Source: Tetradesmus obliquus
Taxonomy: Eukaryota > Chlorophyta > Chlorophyceae > Sphaeropleales > Scenedesmaceae
Direction of reading: 5' to 3'
Assembly (NCBI GenBank): GCA_030272155.1
Contig: CP126199.1
Span: forward strand, 3,770,501 to 3,834,500
DNA length: 64,000 bases
Shown: positions 44,751 to 57,107 of the stretch, in pieces
Numbering within the stretch: position 1 is the stretch's first letter
Layout: the number at the start of each line of letters is the position of its first letter
Notes under the pieces: generated by a model
What the model saw: only the letters and a program-made list of their open reading frames with translations
The model's database searches: none
What the model was told of the DNA's origin: nothing
Position numbers and translations under genes: made by a program

Positions 44751-47700
44751 CTGTCACTCTGCTGTTGTTCCACGAGCTTTTGACACCCCTGCATGCTAGG
44801 GCCACTGCCTGGACCAACACTGCTGCTGACGATGCTGCATCCCAGCTGCTGTGAGCTGTTTTCCTGCTGCTTGTGCTGCTCCTCATCTCGCTTCTGCTGC
44901 TGGTCTGTCTGCTGCTCGCTGCTGCCAGGGACGTCACTGCTGCTGCCACTGAGGTCCAATGCATCATCTGCTTGCTGTGGCTGTGGCTCTTGCTGTGGCA
45001 GGCCTGTGTACGGCCGCAGCTGCTGCAGCAGCGCCTGTCCCTGCTGCTGCAGCTTTGCTGATGCCTTTGCAGCAGCTGCTGCGTCACCCGGCAGCTGCAA
45101 GCCCGCAGCAGTCAAAGTGGCTGTGCATGCACCAACTGCATCTTGCAGAGATGCAGGCACATCTTCCAGGAGCTTGCTGGCATCTGCTGCAAGCGCTGTT
45201 GCATCTGCAGCTCCTTCTTCATCATGACCCTGCTGCTCAACTGATGCTGCCCCTGGTGCAACAGCCTGGCGCTGCATCAGCAGCACAGCCTTAGCTAGCA
45301 GTGACAGGCAACGGCCCTGCAGCAGCAAATGCAGCTGACCTTCAAGATGTTGGCAGGCATTGAGGATATCCAAGCATAGTGTCTGGCTCGCCAGAGTAAG
45401 CGCCAACACAGTCCAGCAGCTCTCAGCACCACTGCTGCTACTGCTGTCCCTGCTGCTGCTGCTGCTGCTGATGTTGCTGCTAATGCTTTCAAGCTGCTGG
45501 CCAGTGCGTTTCAGGCACGTCACTAGCAGCGAGAACAGCTGCTTGGCTGCAGCGCCGCTGACAGGCGCCCCCACACTCCTGCTGCTGCTGCTGCTGCTGC
45601 TGCTGTCAGGCTTCCTCACACAGGTTTGCACTGCGTCAACAAGTGTGGCTATCCTGTCACAGCTGCCCTGCAAGGTGTGCTGCGCTTGCAGCGTGCAGCG
45701 CAGCGCTGCCTCCAAGCTGCGGCACACCTGCTGCGGGTTGCTGCTGTATGCTTGTTGCAGCTGGGCTGCGGCTGTGCCTTCAAGCACACCTGGACAGCCC
45801 CGCATGGCAATCACCAGGGAGTACATTATATGGCGCAGGGGCAGTGAACCGCCAGCGATGCGGGTGGCAAGGATGTTGCATAGAGTGTGCATCGGCTATG
45901 CTGTGACCGTGGACGCACAAAGGCTGTTACAAACCACTACATACCATACATACACATCACCATTGCCAGACACTGCAAGCGCGGCATGCTGCAAGCATAT
46001 CGCATACCTGGTCCAGCTTTGCTTAAAGGTGCGCAGCTATGCAGTGTTTGGGACTTTCAAGTGTAGGAGCAGCCAAACATTGTCATTCTGCATACCAGTC
46101 TAGACTCCAAGGAGTGCTGGTCAAGCAGCAGTTGCAAGCAAGGCGGCGCCATGCAAGGCAGCATAGGCCAACACTGCATGTTTGATTCATGCAGTGCTGC
46201 TGGTCACCTAACAAGCCCGTGTCGACCTAGTACCAATTCTGAGGATGTCCGGAATGATTACAAAACAGCGTGTAATTGTAAGTGAGTGCTGCTGGTGCCC
46301 ACCTGTGCAGAGCAGTCCATGCAGAGCATATGTCACATTGTCCAGGCATGGCGCAAGCTCAGCTGATGTCTGCTGTGGTGCCCCAGCGCTGGCTGCTGCC
46401 ACATGTTCAGCTCCTGTCTGCCCTGCAGATGCCTGAAGCCGCTGCCGCGCAGCATTGCTGATGCCGCCTGCCGGTTGTGAAGCTGCTTCTGCAGCCGCAA
46501 TGCTTGCTGGCAGCAGCTGCGTCAGGAACGGCTGCAGCAGCACAGCTGCTGCTGCCTCGCGAGCTGGCCACTCGAGACATGCGATAAAGCCCGCCACAAT
46601 GCCGGCCTTGGCTTCAAACCAGTCAAATTCATGTCCAGCTGCCCGCAGCAAGGTAGCCTGCAGCAGCGTCAGCAATGCCGCTTCCTCCAAAGCGCTACAG
46701 CTGCTGTTGTCGCTGCTTGCAGCTGCTGCCTCTGCACCTGATGATGTGGGGGCTGTCAGCCCATTTGTGCTGCTGCTGCACTTTCCCCAGCCGCCGCTGC
46801 AGCTGCCGCCATCAGCGCATCGTGCTGCTGCCGCCATGTTCATGTGATGCCTAAGCACCACGACTGCTGCAGCAACGTCCCCAGTAGACGTCGATGGGCG
46901 CTCCCGCAGGTCACTGCGCTCCAGCCAATCAACGTCCAGCTCCTGCAGCAGAACCCTGTGGTGCTGCTCCGGAAGGGCCTTCTGCCTGCCGCTCTGCTCT
47001 GCTGCACTCTCGTGCGCTGCCATGGCATGCAGTGCCAAGTTCAGCAGCAGCAGGCGGTATAGGGCATCGCTGGCTGCAGCGTCTGCCAGCTGCGGAAACT
47101 CTGCGCCAAGATCACAGTTTCCCGACACCTGCTCAGCCATGATTGTCATCACGCCCAGTGCTGAAGCGGCCGCTTGTGACAGCATGGCCCTGGCATACTC
47201 CCCTGCACTGGTGCGTGTGGTAGTGGTGGCGCTGCTGCTGCTGCTGCTACTGCTGCTGCTGCTGCTGTGGGCCTCCTCGCAGCGCAGCACTGCCCAAGCA
47301 AGCCGCAGGCACAGCTCCATGTGGGGGGCCAGCGGGCCAGCCAGCAAGTCATAGCCACAGCAATCAGCCAGCACTGGAAGGGTGTTGAGGTACACGCTAA
47401 TCCTCACACAGGCAGCTGCATCTGCCAGGGATGCAGTGAGGCTGCCTGGCGCCTGCTGCTGCTTCTTGGCTGCTTGCTTCTTTCCCCTTGGCTGCTGCTG
47501 CTGCTGTTGCTGGTGGTCCTGCTGTCGCTGCTGCCTGGCGTGCTGCTGCAGCAGCTGCTGCTCTAGCCAAGCCGTGTCACGCCCATATGCTGGTAGGAAT
47601 GTTTGCAGGAAGTCTGCAAGTGGTGCAGGAAACAGCTGAAGGCATCAGCATAGGACAGCTGGAACATGCTGCAATGCAGCTCTGGTTGGTGGCAGTGCTA

Positions 47701-48651
47701 GTCTATGCAGTGCATCTCTCTCAGCAATACACATCATTGACATGAGCATGCGATCAGCCAACGAAGCAAGCAAATCTGTTGTAAAGTCTGCTCCTCACCT
47801 GTTTCTGACAGCTGCTGCAGGACAAGCTGCTTTTCTGCTTCTTCTTCTTCTGCCCCATGGCCAGTCATGCAGCACTTCCAGGTATTGACAAAAGCCATCA
47901 GCAGCATCGGCACAATTGCAAAGCACCAGAGCAGCACGGGCGTGTTCTGTTCCTTGTCAGTGGCTCCCAGCAGCAGCTGCAGCGCTCTGCTGCTTGCCTG
48001 GCCCAGCAGCTTGAAGACGCTGTGCTGGTGCACAAGCTCCTGCAAGGCAATGCAGGGGCAAACCGGCTTGTGCTGCTGCTGTGCACACGAGACTGCGGCA
48101 TCCTGCCAGCAGCAGGCTCTGATGAGTACTAGCACAAATTTTCAGTGCTTACATGCAAGCTGCATTACTGTCAAGAACATGCAGGGCATGTGTGCTGCTG
48201 CCAGGATGCAGGTAGGATTGCAGGCGCAACAGCAGGCCTGATGAGCCGCTGCCTACCTGCATAATTGTTTGTGTGTTTATGCTGACAAGCCCTGAGTCTG
48301 ACTGTAGGGCAAATCCTTCCAGCCTAGCTATTTTCGCTCGATTTCTCTTAGAAAAGCCAGGTCTGGAGCTGAGATGAGCATCTGCAGCTGCTCCACCATT
48401 TGGCGTGCAGTGCTGCATACTTCGGAACTCATCTCCACAGCACTAGCACTGTTCCTCCTGCTGCTGCCGCTGCTGATGCTGCTGCTGTTGCTGCTGCTAC
48501 CCTGTTGATCTGGTGCTGTTCCTGCTGAACGTAGCCTAGGCTGGTTGTGCCTGCATGCACATGTGCAAAGAGCAGCAAACCGAGCACCTGCAGTGCTCAC
48601 AGCTATTTGCTGTGCTGAAGGCAAGCAACGACGTTTTGATGATGGCTGCAA
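44429..48651 (-). CDS. MYND zinc-finger protein, copy 2
   Basis: Tandem paralogue of the 38.7-42.8 kb gene, same strand and exon plan. Supported exons: 48039-47799, 47613-46303 and 45777-44429; a further 5' exon ends at 48257 and the 5' limit is near 48651. Matching blocks include QELVHQHS.FKLL.QASSRA, SRKxx-like S runs, AWAVLR.EEAHSSSS, LADAAASDALY.LLLLNLAL, REAAAAVLLQPFLTQLLPAS, SNPQQVCRSLEAALRC and the C-terminal finger (CSGCATARFCSKSC, QQQSWKGQHAPVC). The last exon is open from 45777 to the stop, so the finger is in frame here. Near 48340 the 5' exon changes frame relative to copy 1 (PDLAFLREIERK then stop, against PGFSKRNRAKIARLEG), so the 5' part is either spliced differently or damaged. 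Confidence 0.75.
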
Positions 48652-49375
48652 GGGAAAGGGGTTGCTGCACGATCATCCTTCTGTTCACTGGTTCCAGTCA
48701 ATGACAAGTCAACATGCCGCCGAGCAGATGCTTCCCGGTTCCGGGACCCCATCCGGTCACTTGTGCATCCGGTAGTATAAACCCTTTCGAATCGATCGCC
48801 CAGGAAACAACCACAATTGAATCCGTATCAACTCACCAGTAGGTGTGTATGAAATACACAGAGTGACAACTGCTACGGTAACGATGAGATGACCAGCGGG
48901 CCGAGCATGCGGTCATTCTGGCCGGCCAGCAGGCGAAAGCTTTGGTGTGAAAGGGACGAAGCTTTGAAGGTGAATTCTTGATTGCCCATTGTCGAGAGTG
49001 ACGAGCCTTGATCCACATCTGCGTGTGCGCACATGTTGTACACATGGCCTCAGGCCAAGCATTTCATCGTGCAGAATCAGCAACCCAGATTGTTACACCA
49101 ACGTACCCCTGGACGTGATCAGGCACGATATCTACCTTGAACATCACCCTGATGGGAGCATCAGCTGCAGGCGTATGCATAGTCACACTCCACCAAAGCC
49201 GCCGTTGCCGTCTCTCAAGACCTGACGTTCTCACAACTTGGAGTAAAAAGAAATGCAGGATAGACAGAGTGGAGTGCAGCCCGCTCCCGCCCCAGTTCTC
49301 GTTGGATGCACCAGATCCTGACACAGCCTTAAATGCATTGAGGATCTTCAGGTTACCAAAGAAACCAGCAGCAGC

Positions 49376-49481
49376 AAAAAGCTTGCATTGGCATGTAAAC
49401 ACAGTTTGCAATAGCTGAATGCAACATGCTGCTCACTCACGCATCTAGGAGGCGCCCCCTGCCACCATGGCTGCTGTCTTC
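49376..49481 (-). repeat. 106-bp dispersed repeat, copy 2
   Basis: Inverted relative to 32618-32723, nearly identical (one visible difference), 16.7 kb away. The two copies have unrelated flanks. Confidence 0.9.
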
Positions 49482-49589
49482 AGCAGCATCAATTGCAGAC
49501 CGCACATACCAGCCGGCTACACAGCGCTCTCAAACAAGCCAGCCTGGAGAAACCCCACTTGGCTAACTCAGCTTGCAAACTGTTGGCGT

Positions 49590-49905
49590 CCACAATCACC
49601 GTGATGGCGTCATGAAGCAGCGCGGCGGGGCAGCAGCCTTCTGCACGCTGCGAAACGCTGCATGCACTAAGTGCTCACAGCAAACCCTGGACCCAGCGCG
49701 CCCTCCTCAATGACTGACCACATGTGTACACACACGTGTACAGCGACTGTTGTTTGACAGCAACAGTCCATCCTTGCAACTGTCGCAAAGCGCAGTTGCA
49801 ACGGAACGTGCCACTCACGCCGGCCTCCACACGCCCCTGTTGGCCTCAGCCACCTCAGCCTGGGCCTTGCTGCTGTCCACGATGGCCTATATGGCAAACC
49901 AACAA
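49590..49905 (-). repeat. downstream copies of EF-hand gene last exon
   Basis: The terminal coding block of the EF-hand gene (50041-50120, reading GCCGGCCTCCACACGCCCCT then GTTGGCC on the plus strand) recurs at about 49820-49890. A shorter, more diverged copy (TCCACAATCACCGTGATGGC then GTC) lies at about 49588-49625. Both are beyond the stop codon. Confidence 0.83.
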
Positions 49906-50040
49906 TGATGACAAGCTGATGAGTCACCAGCTCGATGCCAGGTCACCATGCCCCAATCTGCACAGCACGCGGCTACAAACGTACAAAGTTTATGCAAATC
50001 CCTCAAGCGACTCCGTCACAGCTGTACACAGCGCTGCCAC

Positions 50041-51067
50041 TCAAGCCGGCCTCCACACGCCCCTGTTGGCCTTGGCCACCTCGGCCTGTGCCTTGCTGCT
50101 GTCCACGATGGCCTTGATGGCGTCGTACAGCAGCGCAGCGGGCCGGCTGATGAGCTGCGGCCGCAGCATCAGCACGCCCACCAGCACCACCTGCAGCCAG
50201 GCACAGCAGCACAGCCACAGCAAGTGTCACAAACTGTCAATTGCTGATGTGGCGGCAGATTACTTGCAAGCATTTACACACTCGTAGCTGCTTCCTTTTG
50301 CATAGTTAAGCGCCCGCATCGCATGCAAAAGCTTTTGGCTGAAATGACGTAGCGCGCCCGCTGTCACCTTGAGCACAACGTCCAGGAAGGCTGCCCGCAT
50401 CGCAGGCACAAGCTGTCTGCAAAAAAAAACAACATAACATAGCGTGCCGGGTGCCATGTCACCTTGAGCATGACGTCCAGGAAGGGTGCCTGCAGGATGA
50501 AGAAGATGGCTGCAGTGTTGATGGCCATGATGAGCATGTTCTTGCCGATGGGCTTGGGCTTGGCGTAGCTGACCAGGAACTCCTCAAAGCTGATCAGGCC
50601 GTCATCGTCTGCAGGCATGACACAGCATGAACACGTCATCAGCTGCGACATCCTGCATTGCTCATAGCTGATCAGGCCGTCGTCCACCGTGGCAGCAGTA
50701 GCAGTCACGATGCAGCATGAAGAAGAAGCAAGGTAGCAGCAGCAGCAGTAGTAGCACGACATCAGCTGCTGCATGACCAGGAACTCCTCAAAGCTGATGA
50801 GGCCGTCATCGTCTGCAAGCATGACGCGGCAGGGATGTATGGACAAACTGTGGTGTCAGGTGCGACATTAGGCAGCCGTTGGGCATGCAAGTACCAAGGC
50901 AGCAGAAACTGGCTTCTTTATGATGATATGTGAAGCACGAGGCCGTGATGATGCACATTCTGCGCTCACCTGCGTCTGCATCCTCGATCTTGTCCTCATA
51001 CACGTACGCCTCAATGCCCTGTGCAGCCTTGTACATGCTGAGCGCCACCTTGCCTGCAGTTGACGGC

Positions 51068-51100
<33 letters not shown>

Positions 51101-53143
51101 GCGGCATGAGTGATCACTGTTACATCAACAGCCATTGCTCCAATGCTCAGCATACAGGCAGTTGCAGTACACTCCCCCAAATACTGAAGGGAATTGGCAA
51201 ACCAAAGCAAGCATCGGCTGGTCACCTGCAAGACAACAAAAACTAGTGCTCCTCGACTGCTGCGCGGTAAGCGCAATGCGACGCATCCGCACTCACCGTC
51301 GTTTTCAAAGTCCAGCAGCCCGAACACCTACTTGCCCGCAGCCAGCTCGGTTTTGACAGTTGCAGCCGACTGTGCAGCATCCCAGGCACCCACACTCACG
51401 TGACACAACACACAGATGCATTACCAGTGTACAGACATGGCAAGCACACTCACCCCGTACTATGTTGCACGGAGGCTGCTGGCTAAAGCAGACACTGCTG
51501 GCGCTGCAGATAAAAACAAAAGAGCTCTGGAGCCCTGAGCGCCCAGCCGTCCCCCGGCATCATACACTTGCACCCACCGTCATTGTCAAAGTCCAGCAGG
51601 CCAAACACCCACTTGGCCGCAGCCAGCTCCGTCTTGTTGAGGCTCATCTGCGCCTGCAGCCGCGCCGCCTCATCCGGCCGCATCATGCTGCCCGTGTAAG
51701 CAGCACTGGTGGACACCGCGTGCACCTGGCAGGCAGAGAGTGGCGACATTCGACAATAGCACGGAGCATGCAGCAGCAGCAGCAGCAGCAGCAGCGATGT
51801 TTTGGTGTGCAAAAGGTAGGAAGCGCTGGCTTAAGCTGTGCCCACTGTGCCGCAGCCGCAACGGCTCATGATCACAGCATCCGTGGATCTTCCATGCATT
51901 GGGGTGGCAGAGGCACCAACACTGTCAGCAAAAGGCACAAAAACAAGCACAGGGGGCGGAGCCTACACCTGCCCCACATTTTGGAAGATGCTATGCATGG
52001 AAGATGCTATGCATGGCACAAAGCAAGCACATGACATGCACGCATCATCACGTGCTGTGCTGTTGCTGTGTTTCTGATAATCAAGCAAGTCTTCCCACAT
52101 ACAGCACTGCTGGTCACCTGTGATCGGATGATGCGCACAAACTGCTCCCTGCTGCAGCCAGTCTGTGCAAGGCTTGCCCAGCTGCTGGTGACACCCGCCA
52201 GCACCTCAGACAGCCCAGGTGACCAGGACACCTGGCGGCGGCACAACACAACACACATCATGTCGGCGCACGAGGCAGGCTTGCCCAGCTGTTAGTGACA
52301 CCCACCAGCACCTCAGACCTGGTGACCAAGACACCTGGCGATACACGCCAGCACCACACAAGGCAAACCATGTCAGCGCACGAGGCACATGTTCAGCAGC
52401 AGCAACCAGGCAAGCAGTGAACAAGGCAAATCAGGGGTTACAAACTGCCTACTGCAGAACTTAAGTGCGACAAGCTGGTGTCCGAGGCCTGCTGAACACA
52501 CGCAAAAGTATGTAGCAGCACAGGCGGTGTCACATGTGTTCACTCCTGATGTGGCTCCATGCAGTCTCAGTCTGCAGCTGCAACACAACCATGCAAAAGC
52601 GCTGCAAGCTGCCAACACCACACTTGCAGTAGCAGCGCAGTCAAACCAGCGAGGCAAGTCGTAACTGCATGTTATTACTGCCACCAACGCGCGGCTGACG
52701 CGACCATCTATACACACAGCACATGCCCCCATGCATCATTCCGCAACTGCACAGATTGTGTCTCAGAGCCCTGCCCTAGCTTGACTATCAAGCTGCTTCA
52801 GGCGCCTTATCCCTGCGCGACAGTGTGCATGGTGCATGCCATCAAACATGTGTAGGTGCATGTGTGCAGCCCACGCGCAGCTGTCCGTGGTGCTGAATCC
52901 ACCACTCCACGCCACACCCGCACCTTGCGCGTGCACCAGGTGAAGAACTGTCCCAGCTGCTCGCCTGACAGGCGGCCGCTGCTGCTGCTGTCCCAGTGGT
53001 CAAACATAAGCAGCGCCTGGTAGCGCAGCCGGTCAATGGGCTCAGTGCTGGTCAACACTGACAGGCTGTCAATGCTGCTGCTGGCTGCGGCAGCTGCTGC
53101 AGCTCCGTCTGCTGCTGCTGCTGCTGTTGCTGCTGCAGGGTCC

Positions 53144-53174
<31 letters not shown>

Positions 53175-53217
53175 CCTCTGGCCTGCTGCTTGTGCCTGCA
53201 GCTGGCGCATCCTGCAT
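50041..53217 (-). CDS. EF-hand protein with C-terminal membrane segments
   Basis: Six exons in phase: 53217-52924, 52231-52118, 51725-51578, 51053-50970, 50608-50463, 50190-50041; 311 residues. After an Ala-rich N-terminus comes a degenerate EF-hand (FDHWDSSSSGRLSGEQLGQF). A linker follows (WSPGLSEVLAGVTSSW, REQFVRIIRSQ), then EF-hand loop DFDNDGKVALSM split by intron 3, and loop DADDDGLISFEE split by intron 4. Both good loops have the D-x-D-x-D-G pattern. Next come KPIGKNMLIMAINTAAIFFI with LQAPFLDVML and VVLVGVLML, probably one or two membrane spans, and an Ala/Lys-rich helical tail ending RGVWRPA. This suggests a calcium-responsive membrane protein; I do not recognise the family, and organelle location is unknown. 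Every splice junction neighbourhood examined from exon 2 to the end has local duplicates. Confidence 0.8.
50360..50815 (-). repeat. exon 5 edge copies in EF-hand gene
   Basis: The acceptor and start of exon 5 (plus-strand CAAAGCTGATCAGGCCGTCA with TCGTCTGC) recur at about 50785-50815, nearly identical for about 45 nt, and in shorter form at about 50660-50690. On the other side, the exon 5 end and donor (GTCACCTTGAGCATGACGTC then CAGGAAGGGTGCC) recur at about 50364-50405 with GTAGCGCGCC-type flanks. True junctions are nearest the exon in each case. Confidence 0.85.
51285..51350 (-). repeat. copy of EF-hand gene exon 3 end
   Basis: Plus-strand CACCGTCGTTTTCAAAGTCC then AGCAGCCCGAACACC repeats the real exon 3 end and donor (51575-51640, CACCGTCATTGTCAAAGTCC then AGCAGGCCAAACACC). 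It lies in intron 3, about 275 nt downstream in gene orientation. The donor is preserved. Confidence 0.88.
52258..52350 (-). repeat. copy of EF-hand gene exon 2 start
   Basis: Plus-strand GGCTTGCCCAGCTGTTAGTG then ACACCCACCAGCACCTCAGA mirrors exon 2 (52172-52235), including the acceptor end CACCTGGCG. The copy is upstream of the real exon in gene orientation, and a short internal segment is missing. Confidence 0.85.
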
Positions 53218-55063
53218 GTATAGCGGCCAACAAGGGTGATTGTTTGATGTCCGAGCGCTACCGCACGGTGTTCATGTAAATGTAACGAAGACTTTGACTG
53301 CTTGACATCGTCGCAAGGTGTGCAATACAAACAACGCTGAAGACTTCAGCGGGCAGCGAGAGCAGGAGCAGCAGCAGCTGTACCAGTAGCAGGCCTCAAC
53401 TAATGCGCATGTACACCGCATCGCAGACTGCAGCAAAAAGGCAGGTCTAGGGATCGTCATAACACAGCAGGGCATTGCTGGTGAGCAATTGAGCGTGTCT
53501 TAGGTGCTGTCTGCAACTGTAACCCACCTCTGCTGCGTTAGGGCGTGTGCGCAGGTCCCTCTGGCGGCCGGCCACGAGCAGCTGCGCGTGATTAAAGACT
53601 ACAACGATTCGGGTGTGACTGTGCACTGCTCGATGGCGGCCCGAACTTCTGCATGCTGCGGGTGTGTGTTGTAGTGACCCGCCCCGGTGTGCTATCTGCA
53701 TCCTCCCCATGAGCGCGTTCATTGCCAATGAGTGCTATTGCTATGAGCAAAAATGTCACTTTAGTACGTGCACGAATATGTAAGCCTGGCAGGGGAGTAC
53801 GAGAAGCAGCAGACACCAACAAGGAACAACAACTGGAGCAGCAGCGCTCACGGTGCTCTGAAGCTTTGATGAATGAAAAAAACACAGATGCTAGCCCTGC
53901 ATGCAGCAGTTGTGCGCTGTCAGGGTTCTGGGAGCCAACCCAGGGTTTGCTGCTGGCAAACCTGCCAGGCAAACCTGCCAGGCAAACCTGCCAGGCAGAC
54001 TAGGCGCATGATAACACAGCTTCAAACGGGAGAAAGCAAGATAGACATCTTCAAGCTTGTTTTGTGTGAAAAACTAATCCCACCATAACGACAGATACAA
54101 CAAAAACACAGCTTTAGCAAAGGTGCTGGAAGTACGCCAGACTTGGGCGATCAAAGCAGAAGAGATGCACCAGGTACAGGAGAAGGCATAGCTTTGTACA
54201 CATTCATGGGCATAGGCATGTTTCCTGCGTCATTTGTTGCTGCTAATGCAATTGCATGCTTGCAAGCATCGCAAGGTGTGCCAGCAGTTCAACTGAGTCT
54301 GGTACAGTGCCCCAGGGACATACCAGGTGTGCTGAATGGTGATTGGATGACCAGTGGTCCAAAATAGGAAAAAGTCACACATAAACTATGATACCAGTTG
54401 TGCTTTGACAGCCAACAAGTCCTATTCGGATCGTCTCGAACTGAAACGTGCGACAAAACAAGACACGAGTTTAAGCGTGCAGCACAGCCTTCTGCACGCG
54501 CAAAACGCTTTACAATCCAAGTGATTTTCTTTTGTTGCAAAATTTATGCATACATCCACTGATGAGGGAGGGTGGGCGCTGAACCATGAACCCTGCTGAA
54601 CCCCAGACACAGATATCCATCGCCGTTTCTTGCGGGATGGCAACTGTTGGCTGGAGGAGAACCCTGTAGCTGCAGAAACATCCTGTGTCTGAGGCTTCAA
54701 TATGTCAGCACGGCGGGTCTACATCGCGCGTTTCGCCAGTTTGCAAAGAGACTTGGACCAGCACGTGAGGCCCTGGGCCGCTCAACCCACACAGACTTTC
54801 TTGTATTCATCCTTGTTCTTTGTGACTATGTAGGGTGGTCCGTCGGTGGCCCCTGTGCTCTTCTCACGCTCTGCTTATTGTAAGCAGGCAGGCGAGCCGA
54901 GTCCGCCAATAGCAGCCCAAGTTATAGTAGCTAAACCTTCGAAAGAAACCTTCGGCTTTAAAGCCTGTTTTTTGGTCGGGCCAGAGAACCTGCTTCCGAC
55001 AGGGGCTTGGACAGGCACAAGCCCTGGTGTTATACAAGGAGGTGAAGCATCTCGTACTGGTTG
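53218..55063. other. divergent intergenic region
   Basis: Between the EF-hand gene start (-) and the Q-rich gene start (+). It contains a short tandem repeat at 53957-54000. A plus-strand frame from ATG 54701 (MSARRVYIARFASLQRDLDQ, then H and a GTGAGG donor-like site) could be a small 5' exon, but I cannot connect it in phase. Confidence 0.4.
53957..54000 (+). repeat. 13-bp tandem repeat
   Basis: Three adjacent copies of CAAACCTGCCAGG, the last trailing into CAGAC. Confidence 0.85.
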
Positions 55064-55380
55064 ATGCAACGCATGGCCACAACCATTCAGACCGCTGGAG
55101 GCAGTCAGCAGTCAGCGGTGCTGCTGGTACCTGCCTCACTGGCGTCAGCTGCAGCTGCAGCGCAGGCAGGGCTTGGGGGTGCACCCAGGGTTCTTGCACA
55201 ACCGCTGCCAGGTGCTATCTTGGCAGCGCCAGCCAGTCACAACAACAGACGCAGCACCACACCACAGCCATTGGGGCCAACAGCAGCAGCTGCACCAAAG
55301 CCGCTGGCGCCATGGCTGCAGCACTACCCACGTCTGCAGGCACTGCAGCAACAGTCGCAAACAGCGCAAGCGCTGCGCGC

Positions 55381-55444
<64 letters not shown>

Positions 55445-57072
55445 GCAGCGTCTCAGCAACAGCAGCAACAGCTGCAAACGCCTGCGCCTGCTGTCATCTG
55501 GACACGCAAGCAACCGCAGACGCTGCAGGTCAGAGGGGTGACTGTGACTGTGCGCACCCTGCAGCAACAACAGCAGCAGGCGCAGCACCAGGGCCAGCAG
55601 CAGACAACACAGCAGCAGCAGCAGCAGCAGCAGTCAACACAGCAGGAGACGTCGCAGCTGCCAGCTCAAGCACCGGCCCAGCTGCCACAGCAGCAGGTGC
55701 AGCAAACGGCCATGCACATCCTCATGCCACAGCTCTCACATCAGCAGCAGCCGACTGCAGTAGCAACAGGTGAAACAGCAGGCTCAGCAGCTGCTGCAGC
55801 CACTGCTGCTGCTGCTGCTGCAGCTGCTGTCAGCACACCTCGGCCACAAGTGACAACACAGGGGCCACTGGCAGTGCCTGGGCTGTCTCCATCATCAGAT
55901 GCCAAGCAGCAGCAGCAGCTGGCTGCAGCACAGCTGCAAGCGCTGCTGAAAAAGGCTACTGCGCCACCCAAGACCAACCCTAGGCAGCGGCAACCGCAGC
56001 ACATCCAGCAGCAGCAGCAGCAGCCGCCGTTGCTGCGCCCCATCACTGCATTGCAGCAGCTGCAGCAGCGGGTGCAGGGCGCATGCACCCCGCCGCTGCA
56101 GCAGAAGCAGGCGGTTGTTGCAGCGGCGGCAGCAGCAGGCGCAGGGCGCAGGCAGCAGCCGCTGCCCCAGATTGTCCTGGCTGTGCCTAGAGGTGCTGCT
56201 GCTGCTGCTGCTGCTGCTGTGCCAGCTTTGCAACAGCAGCTGCAGCAGCTGCAGCCAGCAGCAGCAGCAGCACCCTCAACTGCACTGAATCAGCTGCCTC
56301 AGAAGCGTGCCTTTGCCCAGCTGCAGCAGCAGCAAGCAGCGGCTGCTGCTGCTCAGGCACAGTCGCAGGTGGTGCTGGTGAACCGTGCCATGCTGCTGCA
56401 GCAACAGCTGCAGCAGCTGCAGCAGCGCTTGGGCCTGCCTGGCAGCAGTCAGGCGCTGGTGGGTAGTACGCAGGGCCTGACCCTGAGCAGCAGCAGCAAC
56501 AGCCCAAGCAGTCAACTGCCGCTGGCTGCTGGCAGTGCAGCACTCGCTGATTCAGCAGCCAAGCGACTGAAGATTGCGCCTACAGCAGCAGCAGCAGCAG
56601 CAGCAGCAGCACTTAGACAGCCGCTGCAGCTGCAGCTGCCTCAGGGGCTGACAGCTGGCATGCTGCTGACATCCCAGCTGCCTAGCAGCGCCAAGCTGTC
56701 ACCGCCACAAAGTATTGTGCTGCAGCAGCAGCAGCAGGAACAGCAGAAGGTGCAGGTGCAAGTCAGTCCTGCCACTGTTGTGGCTGCAGCAGGCCATCAA
56801 GCAGTAGCGGACTCTCAGGTAGTCAGTGCCAGTGCTGCTCCCAAGCCAGCACCGCACGTTGCTGCTAGCAGTATGGCAGTAGGCAGTGGTGCTGCTGCAG
56901 CACAGGCTGCCAACTCAGCTGTTGCTGCCGCTGATGCAGTGCAGGCTGCAATGCAGTCGGCAGCGGCTGTTGCTGCCCCTGCTGCAGCGGCTGGCGTGCC
57001 GCAGGCAGCGCACCATAAGCAGCAGCAGCAGCAGCCATCTCCTCAGGCTACAGCTGCTGGCCCCACTGCACT

Positions 57073-57107
<35 letters not shown>

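Larger units (their letters stand above)
48652..50040. other. intergenic with dispersed repeat
   Basis: Contains the 5' region of MYND copy 2 and the 3' region of the EF-hand gene. A minus-strand frame at 49411-49064 (FFGNLKILNAFKAVSGSGAS, APIRVMFKVDIVPDHVQGYV) begins inside the dispersed repeat and has balanced composition. It may be part of an unrecognised gene. Confidence 0.35.

Noticed and set aside
55027-55773. Overlapping Ala/Thr-rich frame in the Q-rich gene
   Set aside because: It closes after 750 nt, while the chosen frame stays open for 3.1 kb and splices in phase.
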